From: Ruminococcaceae bacterium Marseille-P2935
GTDB lineage: Bacteria; Bacillota; Clostridia; Oscillospirales; Ruminococcaceae
Reading direction: 5' to 3'
Length of the DNA stretch: 64,000 nucleotides
Assembly (NCBI GenBank): GCA_900104565.1
Contig: LT629951.1
Location: forward strand, 531,596-595,595
Made by a program: the position numbers and the translations under genes. The notes under the pieces are model-generated. The model saw only the letters and a list, made by a program, of their open reading frames with translations. It did no database searches and was not told where the DNA came from. Of the stretch, positions 34,480-44,061 are shown piece by piece (the first letter of the stretch is position 1; the number at the start of each line of letters is the position of its first letter).

Positions 34480-35514
34480 TTAAGCAGCATTTTGATTTTG
34501 GACAGTGACAACAATGTCCGTCCCATCCAAGGTGAATACAATGGCTCCATCCAGGTCTGTTCGGTAAATTTGCGCGTTAATATTCTGCAGTTTTTCCATA
34601 GTCTCTTTGTGAGGATGCCCGTACTTGTTTCCCTCACCAAGAGAGATGGCTGCAAACCTGGGGGAGACTGCCGCCAGATAATCGTCACTGGTAGAGGTAC
34701 TGCTGCCGTGATGGCCGGCTTTTAAAATGTCAGTATCCACCTTGGCGCCAGACTGTAAAATAGCCTGTTCGCCTTCTTCCTCACAGTCCCCGGTAAAGAG
34801 CATGGAATTTCCTCCAAAATCCAGCCGACAGACTACCGACATGTTATTGAGGTCAGCAAATTCTCCTGCCGGCCCCAATATGGTAAGCTGGGCACCGCTG
34901 CCCAGGTCAAAAATCTGTCCGGGTTTTGCCGCGGTAATTTTCAGCTCTTTTGCCGCCACTGCATTTAAAACATCTTCATAGGTTTTGGTGGTGGGTACAA
35001 TCACATCAGGAATTTTGGGCATCAGCACTTGGGCAACATCCATATTTTCAATGACGTAATCCAATCCGCCAATGTGGTCAGAGTGCGGGTGGGTGCCAAT
35101 TACCAGGTTTAAAGATGTTACTCCCTGTGATTTTAAATATTCAACCACCGTTTCCCCCTTGTTGTTCTCCCCGGCGTCTATGAGCACATTCTGGCTTGGT
35201 GTTTGAATCAGCAGGGAATCTCCCTGCCCTACGTCAATAACATGTACTTTCACAGCAGAGCCATCTGTAGGAGCAACCTGGCTGGAAAGAAGTTCGCCAT
35301 CTAAACTCAGCAATTCGTTCCAGGTGGGGATGATGGGGAACGGGTCACCCATTAATTGGTTGAGTGAAATAAAAACTACAGCAAAAATGACAACCGTTGC
35401 AATTGCCCAGGCCAGCAGGCTGGACTTTGAAGTGCGTTTTTTCTTTTTGGAGGAAGGGGAACGACCGGTGCTGCGGCTGTTTGAACCGTTACGGTTTTTC
35501 TTATAGGTTGGCAT
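34480..35514 (-). CDS. Membrane-anchored ComEC/Rec2-like metallo-beta-lactamase
   Basis: A 344-residue protein with a basic N-terminus (residues 1-30), a single membrane helix (about 32-52) and an extracytoplasmic metallo-beta-lactamase-fold domain. VHVIDVGQGDSLLIQTPSQN, VIGTHPHSDHIGGLDYVI (HxHxDH metal motif), LFTGDCEEEGEQAIL and KAGHHGSSTS are as in the C-terminal domain of ComEC. It lacks the ComEC channel, so it is a free-standing hydrolase, possibly acting on extracellular nucleic acids or phosphodiesters. Three bases after the ygiQ-type gene. Confidence 0.88.
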   Translation of the reverse strand: MPTYKKNRNGSNSRSTGRSPSSKKKKRTSKSSLLAWAIATVVIFAVVFISLNQLMGDPFPIIPTWNELLSLDGELLSSQVAPTDGSAVKVHVIDVGQGDSLLIQTPSQNVLIDAGENNKGETVVEYLKSQGVTSLNLVIGTHPHSDHIGGLDYVIENMDVAQVLMPKIPDVIVPTTKTYEDVLNAVAAKELKITAAKPGQIFDLGSGAQLTILGPAGEFADLNNMSVVCRLDFGGNSMLFTGDCEEEGEQAILQSGAKVDTDILKAGHHGSSTSTSDDYLAAVSPRFAAISLGEGNKYGHPHKETMEKLQNINAQIYRTDLDGAIVFTLDGTDIVVTVQNQNAA

Positions 35515-35517
35515 AAA

Positions 35518-37422
35518 TTACCTGCCTTTCCGGGAAGTTGGTTTTTTCTTAGCATATCGGGACGGCTTTTTTTGTTTTCCACGTTCCGAAGACCTGGCCT
35601 GTGCATACTCCCGCTGCCGGCGCAAATAAGCGGCATCGGGCGTCACTAGGCAGTCTTTCCCCGAGCCGATTAAGTCCCTCCGTCCGGCTTTTTCCAGCGC
35701 TTCTAATACCAGGGAGCGGTTTTCGGGCTTAAAGTACTGCAGCAGTACCCGCTGCAGTCGTTTTTCTTCGGCTGTACGGGGAATATACACCGGTTCCATT
35801 GTCATAGGGTCCAATCCGGTATAAAACATACAGGTGGAAAGGGTGCCCGGTGTAGGGTAAAAATCCTGTACCTGTTCAGGATGGATACGGTGCTTTTTTA
35901 AAAATAACGCCAGCTGAACAGCATCCCGCAGGGTACAACCAGGGTGCGATGACATTAAGTAGGGCACCAGGTACTGTTGCTTGCCTGCTTTTTGAGTAGC
36001 GGCATAAAAGCGCTTTTCAAACTCTTCATATGCGCCAATATGGGGTTTGCCCATTTTATCCAGCACCGGTGCGCTGCAGTGTTCGGGGGCCACCTTTAAC
36101 TGGCCGCTGATATGATGTTCCACCAGTTCCTGCAAAAAGGTGGGGTCAGGGTCTTTAATCATATAGTCATACCGTAGGCCAGAGCGCACAAATACCTTTT
36201 TTACCCCTTTTATGTTTCTCAGCTTACGCAGCAGGTTTAAATACTCCGAATGGTCTACCTGCAAGGCAGGACAAGGCTTTGGAGCAAGGCATTTGCGGTC
36301 CATGCACAGCCCTTTGGTAAGTTGCTTTTTACAGGAAGGTTGGCGGAAGTTTGCAGTTGGCCCGCCCACATCGTGAATATAGCCCTTAAACCGGGGATTG
36401 TGGGTAAAACTTTCCGCCTCTTTTAAAATAGACTGTTCACTGCGGCAGCTAATCACCCTGCCCTGGTGCAGCGCAATGGAGCAGAAATTGCAGTGGCCAA
36501 AGCAGCCCCGGTTGTGGATGATGGAAAACTCTACCTCTTCAATTGCCTTGACGCCGCCGTCTTTTTCGTAAACTGGGTGGTACATCCGTGTAAAAGGCAG
36601 CGCAAACACATCGTCCAGCTCTTTTTGTGTCAGCGGTGGGGCAGGGGGCAGCTGTACTAAATATTGCTCTCCGTGTTTTTGCACCACGGCTTTCCCGGTA
36701 ATGGCGTCCTGCTCGTCCAGCTGCAGCTTGGTAGCGCGGGCATAAGCGGTTTTATCGCTGCTTACCTTGGCCAGCGAAGCGCAGCTGACTGAATCGGACG
36801 GGATGCCGTTGGATCCAGTGAGAAAACAGGTGCCCCGAATGTCATGGATCGTTTGAACCGGTTCCCCGGCCGCCAGCCGTGATACAATCTGGCTCATGGA
36901 ACGTTCACCCATGCCGTAGCTCAGCAGATCGGCTCCGCTTTCCAGCAGAATAGAAGGACGAACCGCGTCATCCCAATAGTCATAATGGGCAAACCGGCGC
37001 AGAGAAGCCTCCAATCCGCCGATTACCACCGGGCAGTCTGGGTAAATAGATTTTATTTTTTGAGAATAAACAATAACTGCCCGATCGGGGCGTTTTCCAG
37101 CCTTTCCCCCGGCAGAGTAGGGGTCGTCACTGCGCAGCCGTTTAGCGGCAGTATAATGGGAAACCATGGAATCTATATTGCCTGAAGTAACCAAAAAACC
37201 ATATTTGGGCCTGCCAAAGCGGGTAAAATCCCGGTCGGTATGCCAGTCTGGCTGGGCAAGCATTGCTACCGAGTACCCCATAGACTGCACCAGCCTGGAG
37301 ATAATGGCAATTCCAAAGCTTGGGTGATCTACATAGGCATCCCCGGTTACGCAGATAAAATCAGGCTGGGTAATGCCCTGGGCAGCTAGCTCTTCCATAG
37401 TAATGGGTAAAAAACCGCTCAT
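35518..37422 (-). CDS. YgiQ-family radical SAM protein
   Basis: A 634-residue enzyme of the UPF0313/YgiQ family. The radical SAM cluster motif is NRGCFGHCNFCSIALHQG (CxxxCxxC). The N-terminal extension (PDFICVTGDAYVDHPSFGIA) and the DVGGPTANFRQPSC and PGTLSTCMFYTGLDP segments are typical. The C-terminus is highly basic (KQKKPSRYAKKK), suggesting nucleic-acid contact. Its reaction is not known. First gene of a tight three-gene operon. The long frame from ATG 37422 follows AAGGAGGAACCC. Confidence 0.9.
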   Translation of the reverse strand: MSGFLPITMEELAAQGITQPDFICVTGDAYVDHPSFGIAIISRLVQSMGYSVAMLAQPDWHTDRDFTRFGRPKYGFLVTSGNIDSMVSHYTAAKRLRSDDPYSAGGKAGKRPDRAVIVYSQKIKSIYPDCPVVIGGLEASLRRFAHYDYWDDAVRPSILLESGADLLSYGMGERSMSQIVSRLAAGEPVQTIHDIRGTCFLTGSNGIPSDSVSCASLAKVSSDKTAYARATKLQLDEQDAITGKAVVQKHGEQYLVQLPPAPPLTQKELDDVFALPFTRMYHPVYEKDGGVKAIEEVEFSIIHNRGCFGHCNFCSIALHQGRVISCRSEQSILKEAESFTHNPRFKGYIHDVGGPTANFRQPSCKKQLTKGLCMDRKCLAPKPCPALQVDHSEYLNLLRKLRNIKGVKKVFVRSGLRYDYMIKDPDPTFLQELVEHHISGQLKVAPEHCSAPVLDKMGKPHIGAYEEFEKRFYAATQKAGKQQYLVPYLMSSHPGCTLRDAVQLALFLKKHRIHPEQVQDFYPTPGTLSTCMFYTGLDPMTMEPVYIPRTAEEKRLQRVLLQYFKPENRSLVLEALEKAGRRDLIGSGKDCLVTPDAAYLRRQREYAQARSSERGKQKKPSRYAKKKPTSRKGR

Positions 37423-37603
37423 GGGTTCCTCCTTGAAAAATAGCGCCGGACAAACGTTTGTCTGCCCGGCGAATCGTTTTAGGACACAAAATAATTTATA
37501 TTGTCAGAATATGGCTTTGACAATAATTGCCAGAAAATACAAATTTAGCGCAAGCATTCAAAATAAGTTGCTTTCACGCATTTCAACCAATATATTCTAT
37601 GTT

Positions 37604-40153
37604 TTACTGAGATATGGTTTGCTGTGATTCAGCCTGCTGGTTTAGTTTCATTTCAATCCAGCGGTCCCGTGAGATCAGCACCTGGCGGGGTTTGCTGCCT
37701 TCAAAGGGGCCAATGATGCCCTTGCTTTCCATATCGTCCATCAGCCTGGCGGCCCGGGCATAGCCAAGCTTTAGCCGGCGCTGCAGCAATGAGGTGGATG
37801 CCTGCCCGGCTTCGATTACACATTCAATGGCAGAGGGAAGCATGTCGTCTTCCTCGGCAAAACCGCCGCCGTCCCCGCTTTTATCTGATTTTTCCTGAAC
37901 TGCCTGCTTTTCAATTTCGTCAATGACCTGCTGGTCGTAGCTTGCAGCAAAGTTTTCTTTAATAAAGGCAGTGACGCTTTCTACCTCGTGGTCGGTTACA
38001 AAACAGCCCTGTACACGCAGCGGCTTTACCGACCCCACCGGGGCAAATAGCATATCTCCGCGGCCAAGCAGTTTTTCGGCGCCGCCCATATCTAAAATAG
38101 TACGGGAATCTACCTGGGAGGATACTGCAAAAGCTACCCGAGAGGGGATGTTTGCTTTGATAACGCCAGTAATAACATCTACCGAAGGGCGCTGTGTGGC
38201 AATGACCAGATGCATGCCCGCGGCGCGGGCCATCTGGGCCAAACGGCAGATATAATCTTCTACCTCGTTGGGGGCGGCCATCATCAGGTCGGCCAGCTCG
38301 TCGATAATAATTACAATCTGCGGCATTGGCTTCATATCGGGCTTGCCGCTGACAAAATTATTATAGCCTGCAATGTCCCGCACGCCAGTTGCAGCAAACA
38401 TTTTGTAGCGGTTCAGCATTTCGGTGACAGCCCAGCACAGTGCACCGGCTGCCTTTTTGGGGTCGGTGACCACCGGCACCATCAGGTGGGGAATACCATT
38501 GTAAACGCCAAGCTCAACCACCTTGGGGTCCACCATAATCAGTTTAACCTCGTCAGGGGTAGCTTTATAAAGAATGCTCATAATAATCGAGTTGATGCAC
38601 ACCGACTTGCCGGAACCGGTAGCACCGGCAATCAGCATATGGGGCATTTTAGCCAAATCAGCCACCGCAATATTGCCGGCAATATCACGGCCAAAGGCTA
38701 CGGTCAGCTTGCTTTTGGCATCGACAAACTCATTGGAATCAATTATTTCCCGGAAACTGACGGTGCTTACCACCTTATTGGGAACCTCAATGCCAACGGC
38801 CGGTTTATTGGGAATAGGTGCTTCGATACGCACCCCGGCAGCAGCCAGGTTCAGGGCAATATCATCGGCCAAACCGGTAATTTTGCTGATTTTCACCCCG
38901 GCAGAAGGCTGCAGTTCATAACGGGTTACAGCAGGGCCGCGGGAAATATCGATGACGCGGGTTTGCACGCCGAAGCTTTTTAAGGTGTCAACCAGCTTGG
39001 TGGCATTTTGTTTCAGTTCGTCGGTGACATCGCCACCTTTGGGCTGTACCGGTTCATTAAGCAGGGTAACAGGCGGAAAAACATATTCCACTGTTTTAAT
39101 ACCGCCTTCTTCGGGCAGGTGCTCCTGCTGAAGATTCATATTTCCAGGCGCCGTATCGGCCTGTAAATCAGTTTCGGCCTTCCGGGTGATCATGTCCGGT
39201 TCTTCCGGATCAGTGTAATCCGGTGTAAGGGCACGGCTGATCAAATCATCAATATAGGGGTTCTTTTCGGTTTGGTCCTCTGGATCATCGGTTACCACAG
39301 ACGGCATTTTGGCACTGTGGGGGACGGTCAAGTTGCTTACCTGAGGGGTGGTAGGGGCTGCGGGGGCTTTTACCGGCTCCAGTTCGGGATTGGCCGCAGG
39401 GGGCTCAGAGCGCAGGCTGTTAAACAGCCGGTTTTTCGCCTTTTTTATGGCCTGGTTATCCTGAATTGCGGCAGTGTCCTGCATAGGTTCAGAAACTGGA
39501 GGCAGAGGAGCCTCGTCCATGGGAACGTCAATATTAAACCGGGGAGCAGTGCGGCGCTCCACCACCTTTTCGCGATAAACTTCACCCAATTTTTCTACTG
39601 GTTTTTTAGCGCTGTGATATAAACCGATCAGGGTGCTTCCGGTAATGATCATCAAAAACAGGAAGATCAGCAGAATCATGGTGATTGCTGCGGGAATCTT
39701 TCCAAAAAGGTTTAACAGAGGTACGCCTAAAATTCCAGCAGCAAGGCCGCCGCCTTTACAGTCGACCCCCGTTTTAAACAGGGAAACGATGGTTGGCCAA
39801 ACCCCGTCCACATCATTAATGCCAAAAAAGATTTGCATGGTACCGCAAAATAGTGTCACTACCAGCGCCGCCTGCAGCACTTTTAGGCCAATCCTAGTAC
39901 CAGGGCGGTCCAATGTTGCTAAAATGGCTATGTAAATTAAGATAGGAGCAACCAAAAAGGTACCCATGCCAAACAGGCCGAACAAGACATCGTGAAACCA
40001 CTTCCACACGACCTGGCCCTCAATAAAGGTCATGGCGCCCAAAAGGATACCTGCACCAAACAATATAATTGCCCAAAGCTGTTTTTTGGCAGCGGCCTTT
40101 TCCCGGTTAGCCTTTCGGGTTTCAGCAGATTTATTTTTCTTTTTTGTAGCCAT
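37604..40153 (-). CDS. ftsK: DNA translocase FtsK/SpoIIIE
   Basis: An 849-residue membrane-tethered ATPase that pumps chromosomal DNA at division or sporulation. Four membrane helices lie at residues 25-175. A linker of variable Pro/Glu-rich sequence runs to about 370, followed by the motor. Walker A is GATGSGKSVCINS and Walker B is VIIIDELADLMM. The C-terminal gamma winged helix (SADDMLPSAIEC-like EEDDMLPSAIECVIEAGQAS, STSLLQRRLKLGYARAARLM) reads sequence polarity. It lies downstream of uppP, ylzJ and tepA; B. subtilis keeps tepA-ylzJ-spoIIIE in the same order, supporting orthology to SpoIIIE. No terminator was found in the 180-base gap to ygiQ. Confidence 0.96.
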   Translation of the reverse strand: MATKKKNKSAETRKANREKAAAKKQLWAIILFGAGILLGAMTFIEGQVVWKWFHDVLFGLFGMGTFLVAPILIYIAILATLDRPGTRIGLKVLQAALVVTLFCGTMQIFFGINDVDGVWPTIVSLFKTGVDCKGGGLAAGILGVPLLNLFGKIPAAITMILLIFLFLMIITGSTLIGLYHSAKKPVEKLGEVYREKVVERRTAPRFNIDVPMDEAPLPPVSEPMQDTAAIQDNQAIKKAKNRLFNSLRSEPPAANPELEPVKAPAAPTTPQVSNLTVPHSAKMPSVVTDDPEDQTEKNPYIDDLISRALTPDYTDPEEPDMITRKAETDLQADTAPGNMNLQQEHLPEEGGIKTVEYVFPPVTLLNEPVQPKGGDVTDELKQNATKLVDTLKSFGVQTRVIDISRGPAVTRYELQPSAGVKISKITGLADDIALNLAAAGVRIEAPIPNKPAVGIEVPNKVVSTVSFREIIDSNEFVDAKSKLTVAFGRDIAGNIAVADLAKMPHMLIAGATGSGKSVCINSIIMSILYKATPDEVKLIMVDPKVVELGVYNGIPHLMVPVVTDPKKAAGALCWAVTEMLNRYKMFAATGVRDIAGYNNFVSGKPDMKPMPQIVIIIDELADLMMAAPNEVEDYICRLAQMARAAGMHLVIATQRPSVDVITGVIKANIPSRVAFAVSSQVDSRTILDMGGAEKLLGRGDMLFAPVGSVKPLRVQGCFVTDHEVESVTAFIKENFAASYDQQVIDEIEKQAVQEKSDKSGDGGGFAEEDDMLPSAIECVIEAGQASTSLLQRRLKLGYARAARLMDDMESKGIIGPFEGSKPRQVLISRDRWIEMKLNQQAESQQTISQ

Positions 40154-40494
40154 GGCAATACCCTTTCAACGTCTTTTTCCTAGGGTGTGTTTTCAAATGG
40201 AACACACCATACTTTAGTACAAGCAGCAGTATCTATAGCAGTAAACTGCATAAAATACGAAAATACTTCTGCGCATTTACTTTATACAGCCGCTTTCCGG
40301 TAAGATTTTGAAAATCTTCCGGTCCAATCTGCTTATTCAGAAACAGGTTGGATTAGGACAACCCTGCCCAGAATACAGAAAGTATTCCCGTGCTTTTGAA
40401 GCTGCACTTTTCAGCAAAACATTCGCTGGTTCTCCATTTTATGATACGCCCTAATCATGGAGTTTGTATTACAAACATGCCCGAAACGATTTTG
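40154..40494. other. Hairpin-rich gap between uppP and ftsK
   Basis: There is no gene. Inverted repeats follow one another: GGTGTGTT/AACACACC (40183-40208), CCGGTAAGATTTT/AAAATCTTCCGG (40296-40321), CCAATC.../GGTTGG (40322-40349) and GAATAC/GTATTC (40373-40390). No T-run marks any as a terminator. Confidence 0.5.
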
Positions 40495-41367
40495 TTAGCC
40501 AATCAGCATCCGCTGAATAGAATGGTTGGTTAACGTTTCATATATTCCAAGCAGCACAACAAGTGTACCCACAACAAAGGTGTAATAGGCAAAATATTTA
40601 AATTTATCGCTCTTTACCAGCCAGTTTACCATTTTTATGGCAAGAAAACCAGAGACAGCAGCTACCAAAAGCCCAATGATAAGCACAGTTGGCTGAAAGG
40701 CCAGCCCTTCCGACATGGCATCTTTCATTTCTAACAGGTTTGCGCCAAGTACGGCTGGAACCCCCATAATAAAAGAGAAAGCCACGGCAAATTGCCGCTC
40801 CAACCCCATCATTAACCCCATAGAAATGGTGGAACCAGACCGTGAAAGGCCGGGCAGGGGGGCGATCGCCTGCATGGCGCCAATAGCCAAAGCATCCTTG
40901 TAACGCATATCGCCGGCGGTGCGGTGGCCTTTGGTGCAACGGTCGGCCAGCGTAAGCAAAAGCCCTGTCAGCAACAGGCAGATACCTTCCACGATAATAT
41001 CGTTATCGGAAGAAAGAGACTGATAAAAATCCTTTAAAAATACTACAAGTGCCAACGGTATCAGGGAAACAACCAGCATAAAAATCATGCGGCGTTCCGG
41101 ACCGGCCTTTTTAAAGGAAAATCTCCCTGTAAAAATATCGCCGATCATTCGGAAAAATTCTACGATCAAAGCCCAAATGGTGGGAAAGAAAGCAATAAAT
41201 ACCGCAATTAAAGTGCCCATGTGCAGGAATACCGAAAATATGGCTCCGCTTTCCCCGCCAGAACCAGTAAAATATTGAATAATAGAAAGATGACCAGAAC
41301 TGGAAATAGGCAGGAATTCTGTTAGACCCTGTACCAGGCCTTGGATGATAGCGTCAAGAATGGACAA
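40495..41367 (-). CDS. uppP: Undecaprenyl-diphosphatase UppP (BacA)
   Basis: A 290-residue membrane phosphatase that recycles undecaprenyl pyrophosphate for peptidoglycan and wall glycan synthesis; loss or overproduction changes bacitracin sensitivity. The two catalytic signatures are near-perfect: QGLVQGLTEFLPISSSGHL and PLPGLSRSGSTISMGLMMG. Eight or so helices fill the rest. The frame can be opened with TTG at 41382, but that codon lies in the ribosome site; the TTG at 41367, six bases after GGAGG, is the likely start. It sits between ylzJ and ftsK. Confidence 0.95.
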   Translation of the reverse strand: MSILDAIIQGLVQGLTEFLPISSSGHLSIIQYFTGSGGESGAIFSVFLHMGTLIAVFIAFFPTIWALIVEFFRMIGDIFTGRFSFKKAGPERRMIFMLVVSLIPLALVVFLKDFYQSLSSDNDIIVEGICLLLTGLLLTLADRCTKGHRTAGDMRYKDALAIGAMQAIAPLPGLSRSGSTISMGLMMGLERQFAVAFSFIMGVPAVLGANLLEMKDAMSEGLAFQPTVLIIGLLVAAVSGFLAIKMVNWLVKSDKFKYFAYYTFVVGTLVVLLGIYETLTNHSIQRMLIG

Positions 41368-41402
41368 GATGATAACCTCCAATATGTATGCTGGCCATAT
41401 GG

Positions 41403-41603
41403 TCAGCAGTGATAAATTTGCCCTGGGGCGTAACGGTTGTCTAAAAAAACCTTAGGGTTAGTAGAAATCACCCGGGAAATGGTAAAACCGTCCTGGTTTT
41501 TTACCCCTTCCAACAGTCCGTCCGAAAAAGGCATGGTTTCGGGCCGTGCAGAAGTTTCGGGATAAAGCAACATGTCAATTGGTGTGACAGAATGAATAAT
41601 CAT
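41403..41603 (-). CDS. YlzJ-like small protein
   Basis: A 66-residue protein ([20 protein letters not shown]) matching the YlzJ pattern: an N-terminal I-(I/L)-x-S/T-x-x-P strand, and a middle segment ([18 protein letters not shown]) ending shortly after. The family has no known activity. Its start overlaps the tepA stop by four bases. In B. subtilis ylzJ lies between tepA and spoIIIE, and here the same order is interrupted only by uppP, so the call rests on both sequence and context. Confidence 0.75.
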   Translation of the reverse strand: MIIHSVTPIDMLLYPETSARPETMPFSDGLLEGVKNQDGFTISRVISTNPKVFLDNRYAPGQIYHC

Positions 41604-42373
41604 GTTTCTTTTTCCTCCTCAGGTTCTTCTTTGTCCAATGCTTCTTTTTCTGCTTTTTGTTCTCCAATCAGTTCATACAGCTTAGCAACGGCGTCGGCCA
41701 GCGAACCCAGGCTGTCAATCAGCCCGACTTTAACAGCGGCTTCGCCGTCTAAAACAGTGCCCACATCCATAACAAGCTCACCGCGGTTCATCATCAGTTC
41801 GCGGAACTGCTCTGAAGTCATTTTAGAATTATCGCAAACAAACCGGACAATGCGGTCCTGCATTTTATCAAAGTAAGACAGCGTCTGGGGAACACCCACC
41901 ACAAGCCCGTTCATCCGTACCGGATGGATAGTCATGGTGGCGGAGGGAGCAATAAACGAATATTTTGAGCTGCACGCCAAAGGTACACCTATGGAATGAC
42001 CACCGCCCAGCACCAGCGAGACAGTGGGCTTTTTCATGCCGGACACCAGCTCTGCAATTGCAAGGCCGGCCTCCACGTCCCCGCCGACTGTATTCAGAAT
42101 AATAAGCAGGCCTTCAATTTCCGGGTCTTCTTCAATGGCTACCAGCTGCGGAATCACATGCTCATACTTGGTAGTTTTATTTTGAGGAGGCAGGATATAG
42201 TGCCCCTCAATCTGGCCGATAATAGTAAGGCAGTGAATCACATGTTTTCCCTTAGCGGGGGTAATAGAACCAGTTTCGATAATTTGATCAGTTTGTGCAC
42301 TCTGTTCTTCCGTTATGCTTTGTTCCTCATCTACTTGTTCGTCTTCAGAATGAAAATTCTTTTCTTTTTTCAC
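41600..42373 (-). CDS. tepA: ClpP-class serine protease, TepA-like
   Basis: A 257-residue protein of the ClpP/crotonase fold. The catalytic serine is in [13 protein letters not shown], the histidine in [11 protein letters not shown], and a [16 protein letters not shown] segment carries the oxyanion glycines. N- and C-terminal tails are acidic ([18 protein letters not shown]). B. subtilis TepA (YmfB) is a cytosolic germination/secretion-linked protease encoded by the gene two places before spoIIIE, as here. The promoter at 42585-42612 drives tepA-ylzJ and perhaps uppP. Confidence 0.88.
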   Translation of the reverse strand: MKKEKNFHSEDEQVDEEQSITEEQSAQTDQIIETGSITPAKGKHVIHCLTIIGQIEGHYILPPQNKTTKYEHVIPQLVAIEEDPEIEGLLIILNTVGGDVEAGLAIAELVSGMKKPTVSLVLGGGHSIGVPLACSSKYSFIAPSATMTIHPVRMNGLVVGVPQTLSYFDKMQDRIVRFVCDNSKMTSEQFRELMMNRGELVMDVGTVLDGEAAVKVGLIDSLGSLADAVAKLYELIGEQKAEKEALDKEEPEEEKET

Positions 42374-43083
42374 AATCAGGCCTCGTTTCCTCGGTTTTTG
42401 GTCTGATTGTAGTGTTGCACCGCCCCAGAGAAATATGCATTTTATACATTTGCGGCTCTTTTCGTGTTAGGTAAATTCAAACTGGAATGCCACAGATAAC
42501 ACAGGCAAAGCATTTAAAAACAACAAACAGGTTAAAAAACAACAACCAAATTATAGCCTGATAAAATGGAAATACTAACTATTAATTATAACATGTTGAT
42601 GAGCGTTGTCAAACCGGAAAAGGTGATCGAAAAAACAGAAAAAAGCCCGAATTTAGCAGGTTTTCAGTGCGGGAAAAATATGGTACAATACTGATAAAGC
42701 AGTGAGTTTATTTGAATATGAAACGGCCGCCATATATGGGACAGCTTCTGTTTTTTATGCAGTGTACCGCACACCCTGCTTGCTTTGCGGGATCATAACC
42801 GTATAGCAATTAGGCTGTTTTTTTATGTGCTGGATTGGTACTGTTTTTCCTCTTACCATAAGATGTAAGCAGGGGACGCGTACCTAAAATGCAGCCAAGT
42901 AAAGCAGTATACTGTCAAAAAAAGCTTTGATTGGGGAAGATAGAGCCTTTTTAGACGTATTTCCCTTTGTTGCGTCGCAGGTATTCGCTGGCCATATGAT
43001 CCGGAGTTTTTAACATTTGCGATAAACAATAAAATTTATACGGTACCATGTGTATGCAGGGGCCGACGAAGGAATGATATGAT
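42374..43083. other. Divergent intergenic region tepA / rsmA
   Basis: No gene is supported in these 710 bases. Besides the tepA promoter, the plus strand has TTTTCA-17-TACAAT (42667-42695), a possible rsmA promoter with a long leader. GC-poor sequence with a few short T-runs (42746, 42816) fills the rest. Confidence 0.45.
42585..42612 (-). promoter_or_regulatory. Consensus promoter upstream of tepA
   Basis: On the minus strand perfect TTGACA, 16 bases, perfect TATAAT, about 210 bases before the tepA start. Confidence 0.75.
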
Positions 43084-43977
43084 TTGGAAAACCTTTCTAA
43101 TATTGGGGTGATCAAAGAACTTCTTGCACGCCATGGATTTACCTTTTCAAAAGGCCTGGGGCAGAATTTTATTGTAAACAGCAGTGTTTGCCCCAAAATG
43201 GCAGAACAAAGCGGGGCGGCAGAAGGGGTAGGCGTTATTGAGATTGGGCCCGGTATAGGGGTGCTTACCTGCGAACTGGCACGCCGTGCCAGCAAGGTGG
43301 TTTGTATCGAGATTGACTCCAGGCTGCTGCCGATTCTGGATGAAACGCTGAACGGGTTTGATAATGTCAAAATTGTAAATCAAGACGTATTAAAGGTGGA
43401 TCTGCACCGGCTGATCAACGAAGAGTTTGCAGGGTTGGATGTAGTGGTATGTGCAAATCTGCCCTATTATATTACGTCCCCCATTCTAATGTATCTTTTA
43501 GAAAACGACCTGCCAGTGCGCTCTATAACGGTTATGGTACAAAAGGAGGCTGCACAGCGCCTTTGTGCACAACCAGGCACCCGGGAGGCAGGCGCTATTA
43601 GTTTGGCGGTTCGTTTTTACGCGGTGCCAAAGGTGTTGTTTCAGGTTTCCCGCGGGTCATTTATGCCGGCTCCAGACGTAGATTCTACGGTAATCCGCCT
43701 GGATGTTTTGGAAAAACCTGCAGTAGAGGTGCCAGATAAAAAAATGTTTTTTGAGGTTGTAAAAGGGGCGTTCAGCCAACGGCGCAAGACCATTGTGAAC
43801 TGCTTAAACGCTTATTTTGGAACCAGCAAGGCAGAAATTGCTGCACTGCTGGAAGGATGCGGAGTACCGGCAACCGCCAGGGCAGAGGAGCTGAGCCTCG
43901 CGCAGTTTGGTAAGATTGCAGAGGCGCTGTATGGCCTGGGTAAGAAGGGAGAAAGGGCTTTTTTAGAACAGGAATAG
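43084..43977 (+). CDS. rsmA: 16S rRNA dimethyladenosine methyltransferase RsmA (KsgA)
   Basis: A 297-residue enzyme that dimethylates two adjacent adenosines near the 3' end of 16S rRNA. SAM motif I is VIEIGPGIGVLTCELA, the acidic ribose contact CIEIDSRLL, and the catalytic ANLPYYITSP (NLPY). KGLGQNFIVN at residue 20-29 is the usual N-terminus. Start is a TTG at 43084 after GAAGGAATG; a GTG at 43108 is a poorer alternative. A C-terminal winged helix carries FSQRRKTIVNCLN. Followed by an aldo/keto reductase gene. Confidence 0.96.
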   Translation: MENLSNIGVIKELLARHGFTFSKGLGQNFIVNSSVCPKMAEQSGAAEGVGVIEIGPGIGVLTCELARRASKVVCIEIDSRLLPILDETLNGFDNVKIVNQDVLKVDLHRLINEEFAGLDVVVCANLPYYITSPILMYLLENDLPVRSITVMVQKEAAQRLCAQPGTREAGAISLAVRFYAVPKVLFQVSRGSFMPAPDVDSTVIRLDVLEKPAVEVPDKKMFFEVVKGAFSQRRKTIVNCLNAYFGTSKAEIAALLEGCGVPATARAEELSLAQFGKIAEALYGLGKKGERAFLEQE

Positions 43978-44061
43978 ACCTGCCGGCCAGATATGGCAGG
44001 GAGTAAACGGGTATTTAAAAGCATTAAAATGGTAAAATTGACGAGACAGGGGGAAGCAGAA

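Noticed and set aside
42951-43370. Minus-strand frame ending MASEYLRRNKGKYV before rsmA
   Set aside because: The end looks protein-like, but the frame is mostly antisense to rsmA and the short part alone has no ribosome site.
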